From Profundibacterium mesophilum KAUST100406-0324 (GTDB lineage: Bacteria; Pseudomonadota; Alphaproteobacteria; Rhodobacterales; Rhodobacteraceae): DNA of 64,000 bases. The DNA lies in the NCBI RefSeq assembly GCF_009835145.1, contig NZ_APKE01000025.1, positions 30,569 to 94,568 on the forward strand, written 5' to 3'. Under the pieces are notes generated by a model. It was given only the letters and a program-made list of their open reading frames with translations, did no database searches and was not told the origin of the DNA. Positions 34,734 to 44,007 of the stretch are shown here, in pieces; positions within the stretch are counted from its first letter, which is position 1; each line of letters begins with the position of its first letter. The position numbers were made by a program, and so were the translations under genes.

Positions 34734-35087
34734 ATGGCCCGCGTGACCGTTGAAGACTGCGTAGACAAGGTTCCCAACCGGTTCGAGCTGGTGATGCTTG
34801 CCGCTCACCGCGCGCGGGAGATCACCTCCGGCGACGCGCCGACCGTCGACCGCGACAACGACAAGAACCCCGTCGTCAGCCTGCGCGAGATCGCCGAGGA
34901 GACGCAGCAGGCCGACGCGCTGCGCGAGCGGATGATCGAGAGCCACCAGACACAGATCGAGGTCGACGAGCCCGAAGAGGACTCGATGGCCCTCCTGATG
35001 GGCGCCGAGAACGACAAGCCCGCCGAGGACGACATGTCCGAGGAGAAGCTCCTGCGCGCGCTGATGGAAGCGCAGGGCCAGCAATAG
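34734..35087 (+). CDS. rpoZ: RpoZ, RNA polymerase omega subunit
   Basis: 117 residues. [30 protein letters not shown] is the conserved omega core, and the acidic C-terminal extension (from about residue 70) is usual in alphaproteobacteria. Omega helps assemble the beta-prime subunit and, in other bacteria, forms part of a ppGpp-binding site, which suits its place next to the (p)ppGpp synthetase gene. It is preceded by its own likely promoter. Confidence 0.97.
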   Translation: MARVTVEDCVDKVPNRFELVMLAAHRAREITSGDAPTVDRDNDKNPVVSLREIAEETQQADALRERMIESHQTQIEVDEPEEDSMALLMGAENDKPAEDDMSEEKLLRALMEAQGQQ

Positions 35088-35145
35088 GGGCATGCCGGGG
35101 CCGGCCCGCCGGCCCCGCACCCAGGATTCGGGATTCGCAGCACTG

Positions 35146-37266
35146 ATGGACGGCGCAGACGAGCTGATCGCGAAGGTGCGCAGCTACAATCCCAGGACGA
35201 ATTCCAGCCTGATCGGGGACGCGTTCACCTACGGGCGCGAGATGCACGAGGGTCAGTTCCGCCATTCCGGCGAGCCCTATTTCACGCATCCGGTCGCCGT
35301 GGCGATGCTGCTCGCCGAGCAGCAGCTCGACGATGCGACCATCGTCACCGCGCTCCTTCACGACACGATCGAGGACACCAAGTCGACCTACGGGGCGATC
35401 GCCGGACGGTTCGGCCCCGAGATCGCCGAGCTGGTCGATGGCGTCACCAAGCTGACCAATCTCGAGCTGACCTCCACCGAGACCAAGCAGGCCGAGAATT
35501 TCCGCAAGCTCTTCATGGCGATGAGCAAGGATCTGCGGGTGATCCTGGTCAAGCTTTCCGACCGCTTGCATAACATGCGCACCATCAAGTCGATGCGTCC
35601 CGACAAGCAGGTCAAGAAGGCGCGCGAGACGATGGACATCTATGCGCCCCTTGCGGGCCGCATGGGGATGCAATGGATGCGCGAGGAGCTCGAGGACTTG
35701 GCCTTCCAGGTGCTCAATCCCGAGGCGCGCACCTCCATCATCCGGCGCTTCATCACGTTGCAGCGCGAGACCGGCGACGTGATCGACAAGATCACCACCG
35801 ACATCCGCTTCGAGCTGGTGCGTGCCAATATCGAGGCGACGGTGTTCGGCCGGGCCAAGAAGCCCTTCTCGATCTGGCGCAAGATGGAGGAGAAGGATAT
35901 CGGCTTCTCCCGCCTGTCCGACATCTACGGCTTCCGGGTGATCTGCGAGAACGAGGCCGACTGCTACGGCACGCTCGGGGTGATCCACCAAAGATGGCGC
36001 GCCGTTCCGGGGCGCTTCAAGGATTACATCAGCCAGCCCAAATCGAACGGCTACCGCTCGATCCACACCACCGTGTCGGGACGCGACGGCAAGCGCGTCG
36101 AGGTGCAGGTCCGCACCCGCCAGATGCATGAGGTCGCCGAGGCCGGCGTGGCCGCGCATTGGTCCTATCGCGACGGTGAGCGTGTCGAGAACCCTTTTGC
36201 CGTCGATCCCGCGAAATGGATCGCCTCGCTGACCGAGCGTTTCGACGCCTCCGAGGATCACGACGAATTTCTCGAGGCCGTGAAGCTCGAGATGTACCAG
36301 GACCAGGTCTTCTGCTTCACGCCCAAGGGCGAGGTCGTGAAGCTGCCGCGCGGGGCGACGCCGCTCGACTTCGCCTATGCGATCCATACAAGGATCGGCG
36401 ACAGCTGCGTGGGCGCCAAGGTCGATCATATCCGCGTGCCGCTCTGGACACGGCTCAAGAACGGCCAGTCCGTCGAGATCATGACCGCCGAGGGGCAGCG
36501 CCCGCAGGTGACCTGGATCGACATCGTGGCCACGGGGCGGGCAAAGGCCGCGATCCGGCGGTCCTTGCGCGAGGAGGACCGCGCCCGCTTCATCCGCCTG
36601 GGGCTGGAGCTGGCACGCGTGGCCTTCGACGGGATCGGCAAGCGGGTGGGCGACAAGGCCCTGACCACGGCGGCGCGGCAACTGGGACTGCCGGGCTCCG
36701 ACGAGCTCCTGGCGCGCATCGGGTCGGCCGAGATCACCACGCGGCAGATGCTCCAGACGCTCTATCCCGAACTGGCCAACCGCCGCGCCGACGAGATCGA
36801 TGCCAGCGCCGCCATCGTGGGCCTCGAGCGCGACCAGACCTTCCAGCGCGGGGCCTGCTGCCAGCCGGTGCCGGGCGAGCGGATCGTCGGCATCACCTAC
36901 CGCGGGCAGGGGGTGCGCATCCATGCCATCGACTGCCCCGCGCTCGTGCCCTTCGAGGATCAGCCCGATCGCTGGATCGACCTGCACTGGCATTCGGGCA
37001 CCCATCCGGCGGTCAATACCGTCACCTTCGATGTGACATTGTCGAACGACGCTGGTGTTCTGGGCCGGATATGCACATTGATCGGGGAGCAGAAGGCCAA
37101 TATCTCGGATCTGCATTTTTGCGACCGGAAACAGGACTTCTATCGCTTGCTGATCGACGTGGATCTGCGCGATGTCGAACATATGCACGCCGTCAGGCTG
37201 GTCCTCGAGGCCGATAGCGACGTGGCGACGATCACAAGGTTCCGCGATCCCTCGCGCGAGCCGTAA
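35146..37266 (+). CDS. relA: Bifunctional (p)ppGpp synthetase/hydrolase (RelA/SpoT, Rsh)
   Basis: 706 residues from ATG 35146. The order is an HD hydrolase domain (HDTIEDT around residues 72-78), the synthetase domain (DYISQPKSNGYRSIHTTV), TGS (CFTPKGEVVKLPRGATPLDFAYAIH), a Cys/His-containing zone (RGACCQPVPGERIVG), and a C-terminal ACT domain (LSNDAGVLGRICTLIGEQ). The intact HD motif means it can both make and degrade (p)ppGpp. An in-frame ATG at 35092 exists, but its first codons form a GGGGCCGGC/GCCGGCCCC hairpin and it lacks spacing from a ribosome site, so I prefer 35146. Confidence 0.94.
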   Translation: MDGADELIAKVRSYNPRTNSSLIGDAFTYGREMHEGQFRHSGEPYFTHPVAVAMLLAEQQLDDATIVTALLHDTIEDTKSTYGAIAGRFGPEIAELVDGVTKLTNLELTSTETKQAENFRKLFMAMSKDLRVILVKLSDRLHNMRTIKSMRPDKQVKKARETMDIYAPLAGRMGMQWMREELEDLAFQVLNPEARTSIIRRFITLQRETGDVIDKITTDIRFELVRANIEATVFGRAKKPFSIWRKMEEKDIGFSRLSDIYGFRVICENEADCYGTLGVIHQRWRAVPGRFKDYISQPKSNGYRSIHTTVSGRDGKRVEVQVRTRQMHEVAEAGVAAHWSYRDGERVENPFAVDPAKWIASLTERFDASEDHDEFLEAVKLEMYQDQVFCFTPKGEVVKLPRGATPLDFAYAIHTRIGDSCVGAKVDHIRVPLWTRLKNGQSVEIMTAEGQRPQVTWIDIVATGRAKAAIRRSLREEDRARFIRLGLELARVAFDGIGKRVGDKALTTAARQLGLPGSDELLARIGSAEITTRQMLQTLYPELANRRADEIDASAAIVGLERDQTFQRGACCQPVPGERIVGITYRGQGVRIHAIDCPALVPFEDQPDRWIDLHWHSGTHPAVNTVTFDVTLSNDAGVLGRICTLIGEQKANISDLHFCDRKQDFYRLLIDVDLRDVEHMHAVRLVLEADSDVATITRFRDPSREP

Positions 37267-37322
37267 CCAGCGCCCCGAGGCCGCGGCCTCGCCCGGGGCG
37301 TGCTGAGCAAGGAGGCTCCGGG

Positions 37323-37976
37323 GTGTTCAAGCGGCGCAGGCCACGCTCCCATGTCGCAGCTTTCGGCCGGGCGCTCTATCCGCGGGGCGGGTGGTGGCGT
37401 GCGATCCGCTACATGGGCTACAGGCTGCGGCGACTGCCGGACCCGGCCTACAAGATCAGCCGCGGCATCGCGGCGGGGGTCTTCGTCAGCTTCACGCCCT
37501 TCTTCGGACTGCATTTCCTGCTGGCCAGCGGTCTCGCCTGGATCATGGGCGGCAACATCCTCGCGGCGCTCCTCGCGACCTTCTTTGGCAATCCGCTGAC
37601 CTTTCCCATCATCGCCGGCACGTCGGTCGAGCTTGGCGCGGCCCTGTTGGGGGTGGAGAACGGACAGCCGCTGCACGAGACGATCGGCGCCTTCAGCCGT
37701 GTTTCGATCGAGCTGTGGAGCAATGCGAAGGCGGTGTTCAGCGGGGCACCGGTGCGGTGGTACCGCCTCGACGATTTCATGGGGCAGGTCTTCCTCCCCT
37801 ATCTCGTGGGCGGGCTGATCCCGGGCGTGGTCTGCGCGGTGATCGCCTATGCCGCATCACGCCCGGTGATCTCCGCCTACCAGAAATCGCGGGCGCGGGC
37901 GCTCGAGAACAAGCTTGCCAAGCGCCGGGCGGCGGCGCGCAACATGAAGAAGGATGGTGGCAATGGCGGGACGTGA
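37323..37976 (+). CDS. DUF2062 membrane protein
   Basis: 217 residues starting with GTG, with a strong AAGGAGG site upstream. The DUF2062 region includes [24 protein letters not shown] and GNPLTFPII, with about three to four transmembrane helices and a basic C-terminal tail. The function is unknown. In Rhodobacterales the gene typically sits between rsh and pdxJ, as here. Its end overlaps the pdxJ start. Confidence 0.85.
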   Translation: MFKRRRPRSHVAAFGRALYPRGGWWRAIRYMGYRLRRLPDPAYKISRGIAAGVFVSFTPFFGLHFLLASGLAWIMGGNILAALLATFFGNPLTFPIIAGTSVELGAALLGVENGQPLHETIGAFSRVSIELWSNAKAVFSGAPVRWYRLDDFMGQVFLPYLVGGLIPGVVCAVIAYAASRPVISAYQKSRARALENKLAKRRAAARNMKKDGGNGGT

Positions 37977-38739
37977 GGCGGATGCGGGCGGAGCGCGGCT
38001 GCGGCTGGGCGTGAACATCGACCACGTCGCGACGGTGCGCAACGCGCGCGGCGGGGCCGTGCCCGATCCCGTTCGCGCCGCGCGGCTGGCGCAGGAGGCC
38101 GGGGCCGACGGGATCACGGCGCATCTGCGCGAGGACCGGCGCCATATCTCGGACGCGGATATCGACGCCCTCATGTCCGAGCTGTCCCTGCCGCTCAACC
38201 TGGAAATGGCGGCGACGCCCGAGATGCAGGCGATCGCCCTACGCCACCGCCCGCATGCGGTCTGTCTCGTGCCCGAGCGGCGCGAGGAGCGCACGACGGA
38301 AGGCGGACTCGAGGTCGCCCGCGAGGAGAATCGGCTCGCGCATTTCATAGCCCCGCTCGCCGAGGCCGGCTGCCGCGTGTCGATCTTCATCGCCGCCGAC
38401 CGGGCCCAGGTCGAGGCGGCCCGGCGCATCGGGGCCCAGGTGGTCGAGCTTCATACCGGTGCTTATTGCGACGCGCATGCCGAGGGGCGTTTCGAGCGGC
38501 GCGATGCCGAGCTGGAACGGCTGCGCGAAATGTCCCGCCTGGCGCATGACCTGGGGCTCGAGGTTCATGCCGGGCACGGGCTGACCTATGACACGGTCGC
38601 CCCGGTGGCCGCCTTTCCCGAGCTTGCCGAGCTCAATATCGGGCATTTCCTCATCGGCGAGGCGATCTTCCGCGGCCTGACCCCGGCGATCGGGGAAATG
38701 CGGCGGCTGATGGATGCCGCACGTCTGCCGCAAGGCTGA
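37963..38739 (+). CDS. pdxJ: PdxJ, pyridoxine 5'-phosphate synthase
   Basis: 258-residue TIM-barrel enzyme that condenses 1-deoxyxylulose 5-phosphate with 3-amino-2-oxopropyl phosphate to pyridoxine phosphate. Conserved: [69 protein letters not shown] and [17 protein letters not shown] 37963 is favoured by AAGGA nine bases upstream; ATG 37954 is an alternative. It overlaps the DUF2062 stop by 14 bases. Confidence 0.96.
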   Translation: MAGREADAGGARLRLGVNIDHVATVRNARGGAVPDPVRAARLAQEAGADGITAHLREDRRHISDADIDALMSELSLPLNLEMAATPEMQAIALRHRPHAVCLVPERREERTTEGGLEVAREENRLAHFIAPLAEAGCRVSIFIAADRAQVEAARRIGAQVVELHTGAYCDAHAEGRFERRDAELERLREMSRLAHDLGLEVHAGHGLTYDTVAPVAAFPELAELNIGHFLIGEAIFRGLTPAIGEMRRLMDAARLPQG

Positions 38740-38793
38740 TCGGCAGGAAACCACCGGCCGAAATCCGGGGTGCAAGGACAATGAGAATTCCAT

Positions 38794-38818
38794 GGATCGA
38801 ATTGTTCAGGGCCGCGTT
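38794..38818 (+). promoter_or_regulatory. EcfG-like (general stress) promoter candidate
   Basis: GGATC at 38794-38798, a 16-bp spacer, and CGTT at 38815-38818. This differs by one base from the GGAAC-N16/17-CGTT consensus used by alphaproteobacterial EcfG sigma factors. It is 36 bp upstream of the DUF2383 gene, a type of gene often stress-induced. Confidence 0.35.
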
Positions 38819-38853
38819 GAGGGGGCAACAGTAACAGACACCGGAGAATATCC

Positions 38854-39294
38854 ATGAGCAATCACACCGACACCCTCAAGAAGCTCCACACCCGCCTCAT
38901 CGACAGCCGTGACGGCTACCGCGAAGCACGCAACGACGCGTCGGGCGAAGTGAGCTATGTGGGCTTCTTCGACCGCATGATTTCCGAGCGCGAGCAGTTC
39001 CACACCAAGCTGCACCAGACGCTGGGTGCCGAAGGCGTCGAAGTCGACGAGAAGGGCTCCGCCCTTGCCGGCGCGCATCGCGGCTGGATGAAGCTCAAGG
39101 ATTCGCTGACCGGCAATGATGAAGGCGTCTATGACGAGATCATCAACGGCGAGCAGCAGCTCAAGGAGCTCTATGATGACGCGATCCGCGAATGCGCCGG
39201 TCATCCGCAATACGGCTTCCTGACCGAGCAGCGTCAGTCGGTCGAGCGCGCGATCGAGCAGGCCCGTGCCGAGAAGGCCCGTCACGCGGCCTGA
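38854..39294 (+). CDS. PA2169-family (DUF2383) four-helix-bundle protein
   Basis: 146 residues, nearly all helical and acidic, with a ferritin-like/rubrerythrin-like look: DTLKKLHTRLIDSRDGYREA, RMISEREQFHTKLHQTL, DEIINGEQQLKELYDDAI. This fits the PA2169/DUF2383 family, of unknown biochemical role and often associated with stress. It has its own upstream region and its own terminator, and it splits the usual pdxJ-acpS pair. GGAGAATATCC precedes the ATG. The protein is probably cytoplasmic, since no signal peptide is seen. Confidence 0.82.
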   Translation: MSNHTDTLKKLHTRLIDSRDGYREARNDASGEVSYVGFFDRMISEREQFHTKLHQTLGAEGVEVDEKGSALAGAHRGWMKLKDSLTGNDEGVYDEIINGEQQLKELYDDAIRECAGHPQYGFLTEQRQSVERAIEQARAEKARHAA

Positions 39295-39327
39295 TGGAAC
39301 GACGATCGGCCCCTCGGGGGTCGGTGT

Positions 39328-39354
39328 GAGGGGCGTCCCGCCGGGGCGCCCCTT
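39328..39354 (+). terminator. Rho-independent terminator after the DUF2383 gene
   Basis: GGGGCGTCCC and GGGGCGCCCC pair over 10 positions (one G-T wobble) with a 3-nt loop, followed by TTTC. It lies 34 bp past the stop at 39294. Confidence 0.75.
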
Positions 39355-39408
39355 TCGCATGACGGCGCCGGTCTTGCGGGGCCGCTATGGGAAGGCTAAC
39401 GGTTCGTC

Positions 39409-39807
39409 ATGATCCTCGGCATCGGTACCGACCTTGCGAATATCGAGCGGATCGCCGGAACGCTGGAGCGCTTCGGCGACCGCTTCCGCAACCGTGTCTT
39501 CACCGAGCGCGAACAGGCCAGGGCGGAGGCCCGCGCCGATGTCGCCGGCACCTATGCCAAGCGCTGGGCGGCCAAGGAGGCGTGCTCCAAGGCGCTGGGA
39601 ACGGGGCTGCGCATGGGTATCGCCTGGAAGGACATGGCCGTGAGCAATCTTCCGACCGGGCAGCCCGTCATGCATGTCACGGGATGGGCCGCGCAGCGTC
39701 TCGCCGAGATGACCCCGGACGGGCATAGGGCGATCATCCATGTCACGCTGACCGACGATCACCCCTGGGCGCAGGCTTTCGTGGTGATCGAGGCGCGCCC
39801 GGACTGA
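39409..39807 (+). CDS. acpS: AcpS, holo-acyl-carrier-protein synthase
   Basis: 132-residue phosphopantetheinyl transferase converting apo-ACP to holo-[15 protein letters not shown] carries the metal-binding Asp and [16 protein letters not shown] the catalytic Glu/Lys region. Size and fold are standard. A GGAAGG sequence lies upstream of the ATG. It follows the DUF2383 cassette rather than pdxJ directly. Confidence 0.95.
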   Translation: MILGIGTDLANIERIAGTLERFGDRFRNRVFTEREQARAEARADVAGTYAKRWAAKEACSKALGTGLRMGIAWKDMAVSNLPTGQPVMHVTGWAAQRLAEMTPDGHRAIIHVTLTDDHPWAQAFVVIEARPD

Positions 39808-39921
39808 GCCGCCAGCAGCCAGGTGCCGGGGCGAACGCGCGGCGAGGGAACGTGCGCCGGCCGGCCGCGTTGCCCTGCCGATGGCCCGCCGCGCGGGCCG
39901 CCGCATAGCGAGGACGCCGCC

Positions 39922-40386
39922 ATGACCCCGACACCAGCCGAACGCGGTGCCCTCGCCGATGCCATCCGGTCGGCGCGCGATGCCGCGGGGGCGGGGCCGC
40001 GCGCCGGGATCGCCGCCGCGATCGTGCTGGAGGACCGCGTTGTCGCCGTCGGGGTGAACGAGGTCCATCTCCATCATGATCCGACACGCCATGCCGAGAT
40101 CGTGGCGATCGGCGCGGCCTGCCGCGCGCTGGGCCGCAGCGACCTGTCTGGCGCGACGCTGGTCTCGACCCTGCAGCCTTGCGAGATGTGCCTCGCGGCG
40201 ATGCGTTTCAGCGGGATCGACCGCCTCGTCTTTGCGGCGGACAAGCCGCGCGTCGCGGCGCGATACTTCCAGTTTCCCTCGATCACCATCGATGCGTTCC
40301 GCGAGGCGTCGGGGCAGGGGTTCGACTATGCCGGCGGCGTCGATGCCGAAAAGGTGCTCGATCTTTATGCCGACGGAGACGAATGA
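39922..40386 (+). CDS. Nucleoside/nucleobase deaminase-like protein (CDA fold)
   Basis: 154 residues with the cytidine/deoxycytidylate deaminase zinc site: HAE at 57-59 (His ligand and proton-shuttle Glu) and PCEMC at 86-90 (two Cys ligands). General layout (ALVSTLQPCEMCLAAMRFSGIDRLVF) resembles guanine deaminase/TadA-like nucleoside deaminases. The actual substrate is not identifiable; tRNA-editing TadA is less likely given the missing basic tRNA-binding features. It is inserted between acpS and lepB, and the start at 39922 was chosen over an upstream GC-rich extension. Confidence 0.82.
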   Translation: MTPTPAERGALADAIRSARDAAGAGPRAGIAAAIVLEDRVVAVGVNEVHLHHDPTRHAEIVAIGAACRALGRSDLSGATLVSTLQPCEMCLAAMRFSGIDRLVFAADKPRVAARYFQFPSITIDAFREASGQGFDYAGGVDAEKVLDLYADGDE

Positions 40387-40411
40387 CCGCATCCGGGGCG
40401 GGGCGGCAAAC

Positions 40412-40440
40412 TTGACACCCCTTGCCTGTCAAACCATGAA
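40412..40440 (+). promoter_or_regulatory. Candidate lepB promoter with overlapping inverted repeat
   Basis: TTGACA at 40412-40417 is a perfect -35 box; a weak -10 (CATGAA) lies 17 bp on at 40435-40440. TTGACA and TGTCAA (40427-40432) are exact inverted repeats 9 bp apart, so a repressor site may overlap the -35. Confidence 0.45.
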
Positions 40441-40486
40441 GCATTGGCCCCGGTAGGGTGGGCGGCAATGACACGGCGGGCACTTC

Positions 40487-41275
40487 ATGGCTGAGACGGC
40501 CGAGAAACGCGATGGAATTCTCGAGACCATCAAGACGGTGGTTTATGCACTTCTGATTGCGGGCATCTTTCGCACCTTGCTGTTCCAGCCCTTCTGGATC
40601 CCGTCGGGGAGCATGAAGGACACGCTGCTGGTCGGCGACTTCCTCTTCGTCAACAAGATGGCCTACGGTTATTCGCAATATTCGTGCCCCTTCGCGATGT
40701 GCAGCTTCATCGACGGGCGCTGGCTGGGCTCCGAGCCCGAGCGCGGCGACGTGGTGGTCTTTCGTCACCCGGTGACCAAGTCGGACTTCATCAAGCGGCT
40801 GATCGGGCTTCCCGGCGACAGCGTGCAGGTCAAGGGCGGCGTTCTCTATATCAACGGCACGATGGCCCCGCAGGAGCCCAACGGCGTCTTCATCGAGGCC
40901 TTCGAGAAACAGGGCCCCGTGGGCAACCTGCCGCAATGCGAGAATGGCGGCGTCCCGCTCGGCGGCGAATGCCGCAAGTCGCGTTTCACCGAGGTCCTGC
41001 CCAACGGGGTGCGCCATGACATCCTCAACATCCGCGAAAGCCGGCTCGACGACACGCCGGTCTACACGGTGCCTGAGGGACATTACTTCTTCATGGGCGA
41101 CAACCGCGACAATTCCACCGACAGCCGCGTCAGCCAGAACGCGATGGGGGTCGGCTTCGTGCCCTACGAGAACCTGATCGGCCGCGCGGACCGCGTGATC
41201 TTCTCCTCGGCGGGACGCTCGATGCTGTTCTTCTGGACCTGGCGCGCGGACCGTTTCTTCGAGAAGATCGTGTGA
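40487..41275 (+). CDS. lepB: LepB, signal peptidase I
   Basis: 262-residue inner-membrane serine protease that removes signal peptides from exported proteins. An N-terminal transmembrane helix (about 13-32) is followed by [11 protein letters not shown] with the catalytic Ser42. [11 protein letters not shown] carries the catalytic Lys103 and [12 protein letters not shown] is the C-terminal conserved box. The insertion [17 protein letters not shown] contains two Cys that could form a periplasmic disulfide. It is coupled to rnc by GTGA. Confidence 0.96.
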   Translation: MAETAEKRDGILETIKTVVYALLIAGIFRTLLFQPFWIPSGSMKDTLLVGDFLFVNKMAYGYSQYSCPFAMCSFIDGRWLGSEPERGDVVVFRHPVTKSDFIKRLIGLPGDSVQVKGGVLYINGTMAPQEPNGVFIEAFEKQGPVGNLPQCENGGVPLGGECRKSRFTEVLPNGVRHDILNIRESRLDDTPVYTVPEGHYFFMGDNRDNSTDSRVSQNAMGVGFVPYENLIGRADRVIFSSAGRSMLFFWTWRADRFFEKIV

Positions 41276-41955
41276 AACTCTCGGCCGAACAGAAGGCCTT
41301 CGAGGAACGGCTCGGCCATCGCTTCGCAGCGTCCGGCCTGCTGATCCGGGCGCTCACGCACAGCTCGATCTCCAGCAGCACCCGGCCCGACAACCAGCGG
41401 CTCGAGTTTCTCGGCGACAGGGTGCTCGGGCTCGTGATCGCCGAGGCGGTGCTCGATGCCGACGAGCGGGCCGCCGAGGGCCGGCTTGCCCCGCGCTTTA
41501 ACGCCCTGGTGCGCAAGGAGACATGCGCCGAGGTCGCGCGCGAGATCGAACTTGGCACGGTGCTGCGTCTCGGGCGATCCGAGATGATGTCGGGCGGGCG
41601 ACGCAAGGAGGCGCTGCTCGGCGATGCGATGGAGGCGGTGATCGCCGCGATCTATCTCGACGGGGGCTACGAGGCGGCCCGGCAGGTGGTCCTGTCGCAT
41701 TGGCGCAACCGGATCGCTGAGCTCGACGAGGACGCGCGCGATGCCAAGACCGCGTTGCAGGAATGGGCGCAGGCCAGACGGTTCAGCCCGCCCTCCTATG
41801 TCGAGATCGCCCGTGACGGCCCCGACCATGCGCCCGTCTTCACCATGGAGGCGCGGCTTCAGAACGGCGCCTCGGAACGGGCCACCGCCCCGAGCAAGCG
41901 GGTGGCCGAGCAGGCCGCCGCCCGTGCCCTCCTCGAGAGGATGGAGAAAGAATGA
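41272..41955 (+). CDS. rnc: Rnc, ribonuclease III
   Basis: 227-residue double-strand-specific endoribonuclease that processes rRNA and structured mRNAs. The catalytic signature [17 protein letters not shown] and the second acidic cluster [15 protein letters not shown] are intact, followed by a C-terminal dsRNA-binding domain ([14 protein letters not shown] ... [23 protein letters not shown]). It starts with GTG, overlapping the lepB stop, and its stop overlaps the era ATG. Confidence 0.96.
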   Translation: MKLSAEQKAFEERLGHRFAASGLLIRALTHSSISSSTRPDNQRLEFLGDRVLGLVIAEAVLDADERAAEGRLAPRFNALVRKETCAEVAREIELGTVLRLGRSEMMSGGRRKEALLGDAMEAVIAAIYLDGGYEAARQVVLSHWRNRIAELDEDARDAKTALQEWAQARRFSPPSYVEIARDGPDHAPVFTMEARLQNGASERATAPSKRVAEQAAARALLERMEKE

Positions 41956-42860
41956 CCCAGACACGCGCGGGCTTCATCGCCCTCATCGGCGAGCCGAATG
42001 CGGGCAAGTCGACCCTTCTCAACAGGATGGTGGGGGCCAAGGTCTCGATCGTCACGCACAAGGTGCAGACGACCCGGGCCCGGATCCGCGGCGTGGCGAT
42101 GGAGGGCGACGCGCAGCTCGTCTTCGTCGACACGCCCGGTCTCTTCCGTCCCCGGCGCAGGCTCGACCGGGCCATGGTCGCGGCGGCCTGGAGCGGGGCG
42201 GCCGATGCCGATATCGTGGTGCTGCTGGTCGAGGCGCATCGCGGCATCACCGAAGGCGTGGAGGCGATCCTCGACGGATTGCGCGAGCGTGCCGGCGGCG
42301 CGAGGGTGGCCCTTGCCATCAACAAGATCGACCGGGTCTCGGCGCCGGCCCTGCTGGGCCTGACCAAGGCGCTGAACGAAGCCTACGCGTTCACCGAGAC
42401 ATTCATGATCTCGGCCGAGAAGGGCCATGGCGTGGACGATCTGCGCCGCTGGCTGGCGCAGCACGTGCCGCAAGGGCCCTGGCTCTATCCGGAGGACCAG
42501 ATCGCCGATCTGCCGATGCGCATGATTGCCGCCGAGATCACCCGCGAGAAGCTGACGCTGCGCCTGCATCAGGAGCTGCCCTACCAGCTGACGGTCGAGA
42601 CGGAAGCCTGGGAGGAGCGCAAGGATGGCTCGGCCCGGATCGACCAGGTCATCTACGTGATCCGGGACGGCCACAAGGGCATCGTTCTGGGACGCAAGGG
42701 CGAGACGGCCAAGGCCGTGGGGCAGGCGGCACGGGTGGAGCTTGAGGAGTTTCTCGGCCGCAAGGTGCATCTCTTCCTGCAGGTCAAGGTGCGGCCCGGA
42801 TGGCTCGACGAAGCGGAGCGTTTCTCGGAAATGGGGCTCGATTTTCGTGACGGCGAGTAA
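41952..42860 (+). CDS. era: Era, ribosome-assembly GTPase
   Basis: 302 residues. The GTPase domain has G1 [13 protein letters not shown]3 DTPG, G4 NKID and the G5-type [10 protein letters not shown]. The C-terminal KH domain ([36 protein letters not shown]) binds the 3' end of 16S rRNA. Its ATG overlaps the rnc stop by four bases, the common rnc-era arrangement. Confidence 0.96.
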   Translation: MTQTRAGFIALIGEPNAGKSTLLNRMVGAKVSIVTHKVQTTRARIRGVAMEGDAQLVFVDTPGLFRPRRRLDRAMVAAAWSGAADADIVVLLVEAHRGITEGVEAILDGLRERAGGARVALAINKIDRVSAPALLGLTKALNEAYAFTETFMISAEKGHGVDDLRRWLAQHVPQGPWLYPEDQIADLPMRMIAAEITREKLTLRLHQELPYQLTVETEAWEERKDGSARIDQVIYVIRDGHKGIVLGRKGETAKAVGQAARVELEEFLGRKVHLFLQVKVRPGWLDEAERFSEMGLDFRDGE

Positions 42861-42884
42861 CCCGCGCCGCGACGGGGCCGCGCG

Positions 42885-43217
42885 ATGGGCCGCCTGAGCG
42901 CCGAGTTCTGGGTCCATGCCTACCTGCGCCGCCTGGCGCTGCGCGACATTCCGGCCTTCGTGCTGCATCGCGGGGATGCGACGGCGGGCGCGGTGCTGGT
43001 CAAGCTGTCGACGCTCGACGGCATGGCCCGCCTGTTCCAGCGCGGCTTCGACATGAGCCGCGACATGCGGCGGTGGATCGTTCTGACGGAAGGTGAGGAT
43101 GCCGCCGTCGAGGCCAGCATCGCGGCTCAGCGGCGCTTCGATCCCGATCTGTGGGTGATCGAGGTCGAGGACCGCGCGGGGCGGCATCTTCTGGACGAGG
43201 AGGGCCTGTCGGAATGA
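42885..43217 (+). CDS. DUF1491 family protein
   Basis: 110-residue soluble protein. [28 protein letters not shown] and [26 protein letters not shown] are the conserved DUF1491 blocks. The function is unknown. It is regularly found between era and recO in Rhodobacterales, which is the situation here, suggesting cotranscription with the lepB-rnc-era genes. Confidence 0.82.
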   Translation: MGRLSAEFWVHAYLRRLALRDIPAFVLHRGDATAGAVLVKLSTLDGMARLFQRGFDMSRDMRRWIVLTEGEDAAVEASIAAQRRFDPDLWVIEVEDRAGRHLLDEEGLSE

Positions 43218-43266
43218 TCCCGGCCATGCCCGCCAGCCGTTCGGTCATCGCGGCGGAACCTGCCCG

Positions 43267-43992
43267 GTGATCGCGTGGCAGGAGGAGGGGGTGCTCCTGT
43301 CGGTGCGCAAGCATGGCGAATCCTCGGCCATCGTGGAGGCCTTCACCCGCAGCCATGGACGGCATGCCGGGGTGGTGCGCGGGGGGGGCGGCCGGCGGAT
43401 GGCGCCCCTTCTGCAGCCCGGCGGTCAGCTTTCCTTCTCCTGGCGAGCGCGGCTCGAGGATCACCTCGGCGCCTTCACCATCGAGCCGGTCCGCAGCCGG
43501 TCCGCCCATTTCGCCGATCCCCTCGCGCTTGCCGGGCTGTCGGCGGTCACTTCGCTTCTGGCATTCGCCCTGCCCGAGCGCGAGCCGCATCCCGGTCTTT
43601 ACACGCGCAGCGTCGCGCTGCTGGACATGCTCGGTGACGAGGATGTCTGGCCGCTGGCCTATCTCGTCTTCGAGATGGCGCTCCTGGAGGAGCTTGGCTT
43701 CGGTCTCGATCTGAGCCGCTGCACTTTGAGTGGCGACCGCGAGAATCTGGCCTTCGTCTCGCCGCGCACCGGGCGCGCGGTCTCGCGCGAGGCTGCGGGC
43801 GATTGGGCCGACCGTCTCTTGCCGCTGCCGCCCTGCCTGCTCGGGCAAGGGCCCGCGACGGCGGGCGAGCTGCTCGACGGTTTGCGGCTCACCGGGCATT
43901 TCCTCGACACGCGGCTGGCGCCGGCCCTGGGCGACCGGCCGATACCGGGTGCGCGCACCCGTCTCGTCGAACGGATGCGCCGGCGTTTTTGA
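43267..43992 (+). CDS. recO: RecO, DNA repair mediator
   Basis: 241-residue protein of the RecF recombination pathway that helps load RecA on SSB-coated DNA. The N-terminal OB-fold begins [39 protein letters not shown]; the helical C-terminal part ([28 protein letters not shown]) lacks the full zinc-binding Cys set of some RecO proteins. It begins with GTG at 43267, with no good ribosome binding site. It converges with mcd. Confidence 0.92.
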   Translation: MIAWQEEGVLLSVRKHGESSAIVEAFTRSHGRHAGVVRGGGGRRMAPLLQPGGQLSFSWRARLEDHLGAFTIEPVRSRSAHFADPLALAGLSAVTSLLAFALPEREPHPGLYTRSVALLDMLGDEDVWPLAYLVFEMALLEELGFGLDLSRCTLSGDRENLAFVSPRTGRAVSREAAGDWADRLLPLPPCLLGQGPATAGELLDGLRLTGHFLDTRLAPALGDRPIPGARTRLVERMRRRF

Positions 43993-44007
43993 TGCCCCGC
44001 GAGCTCT

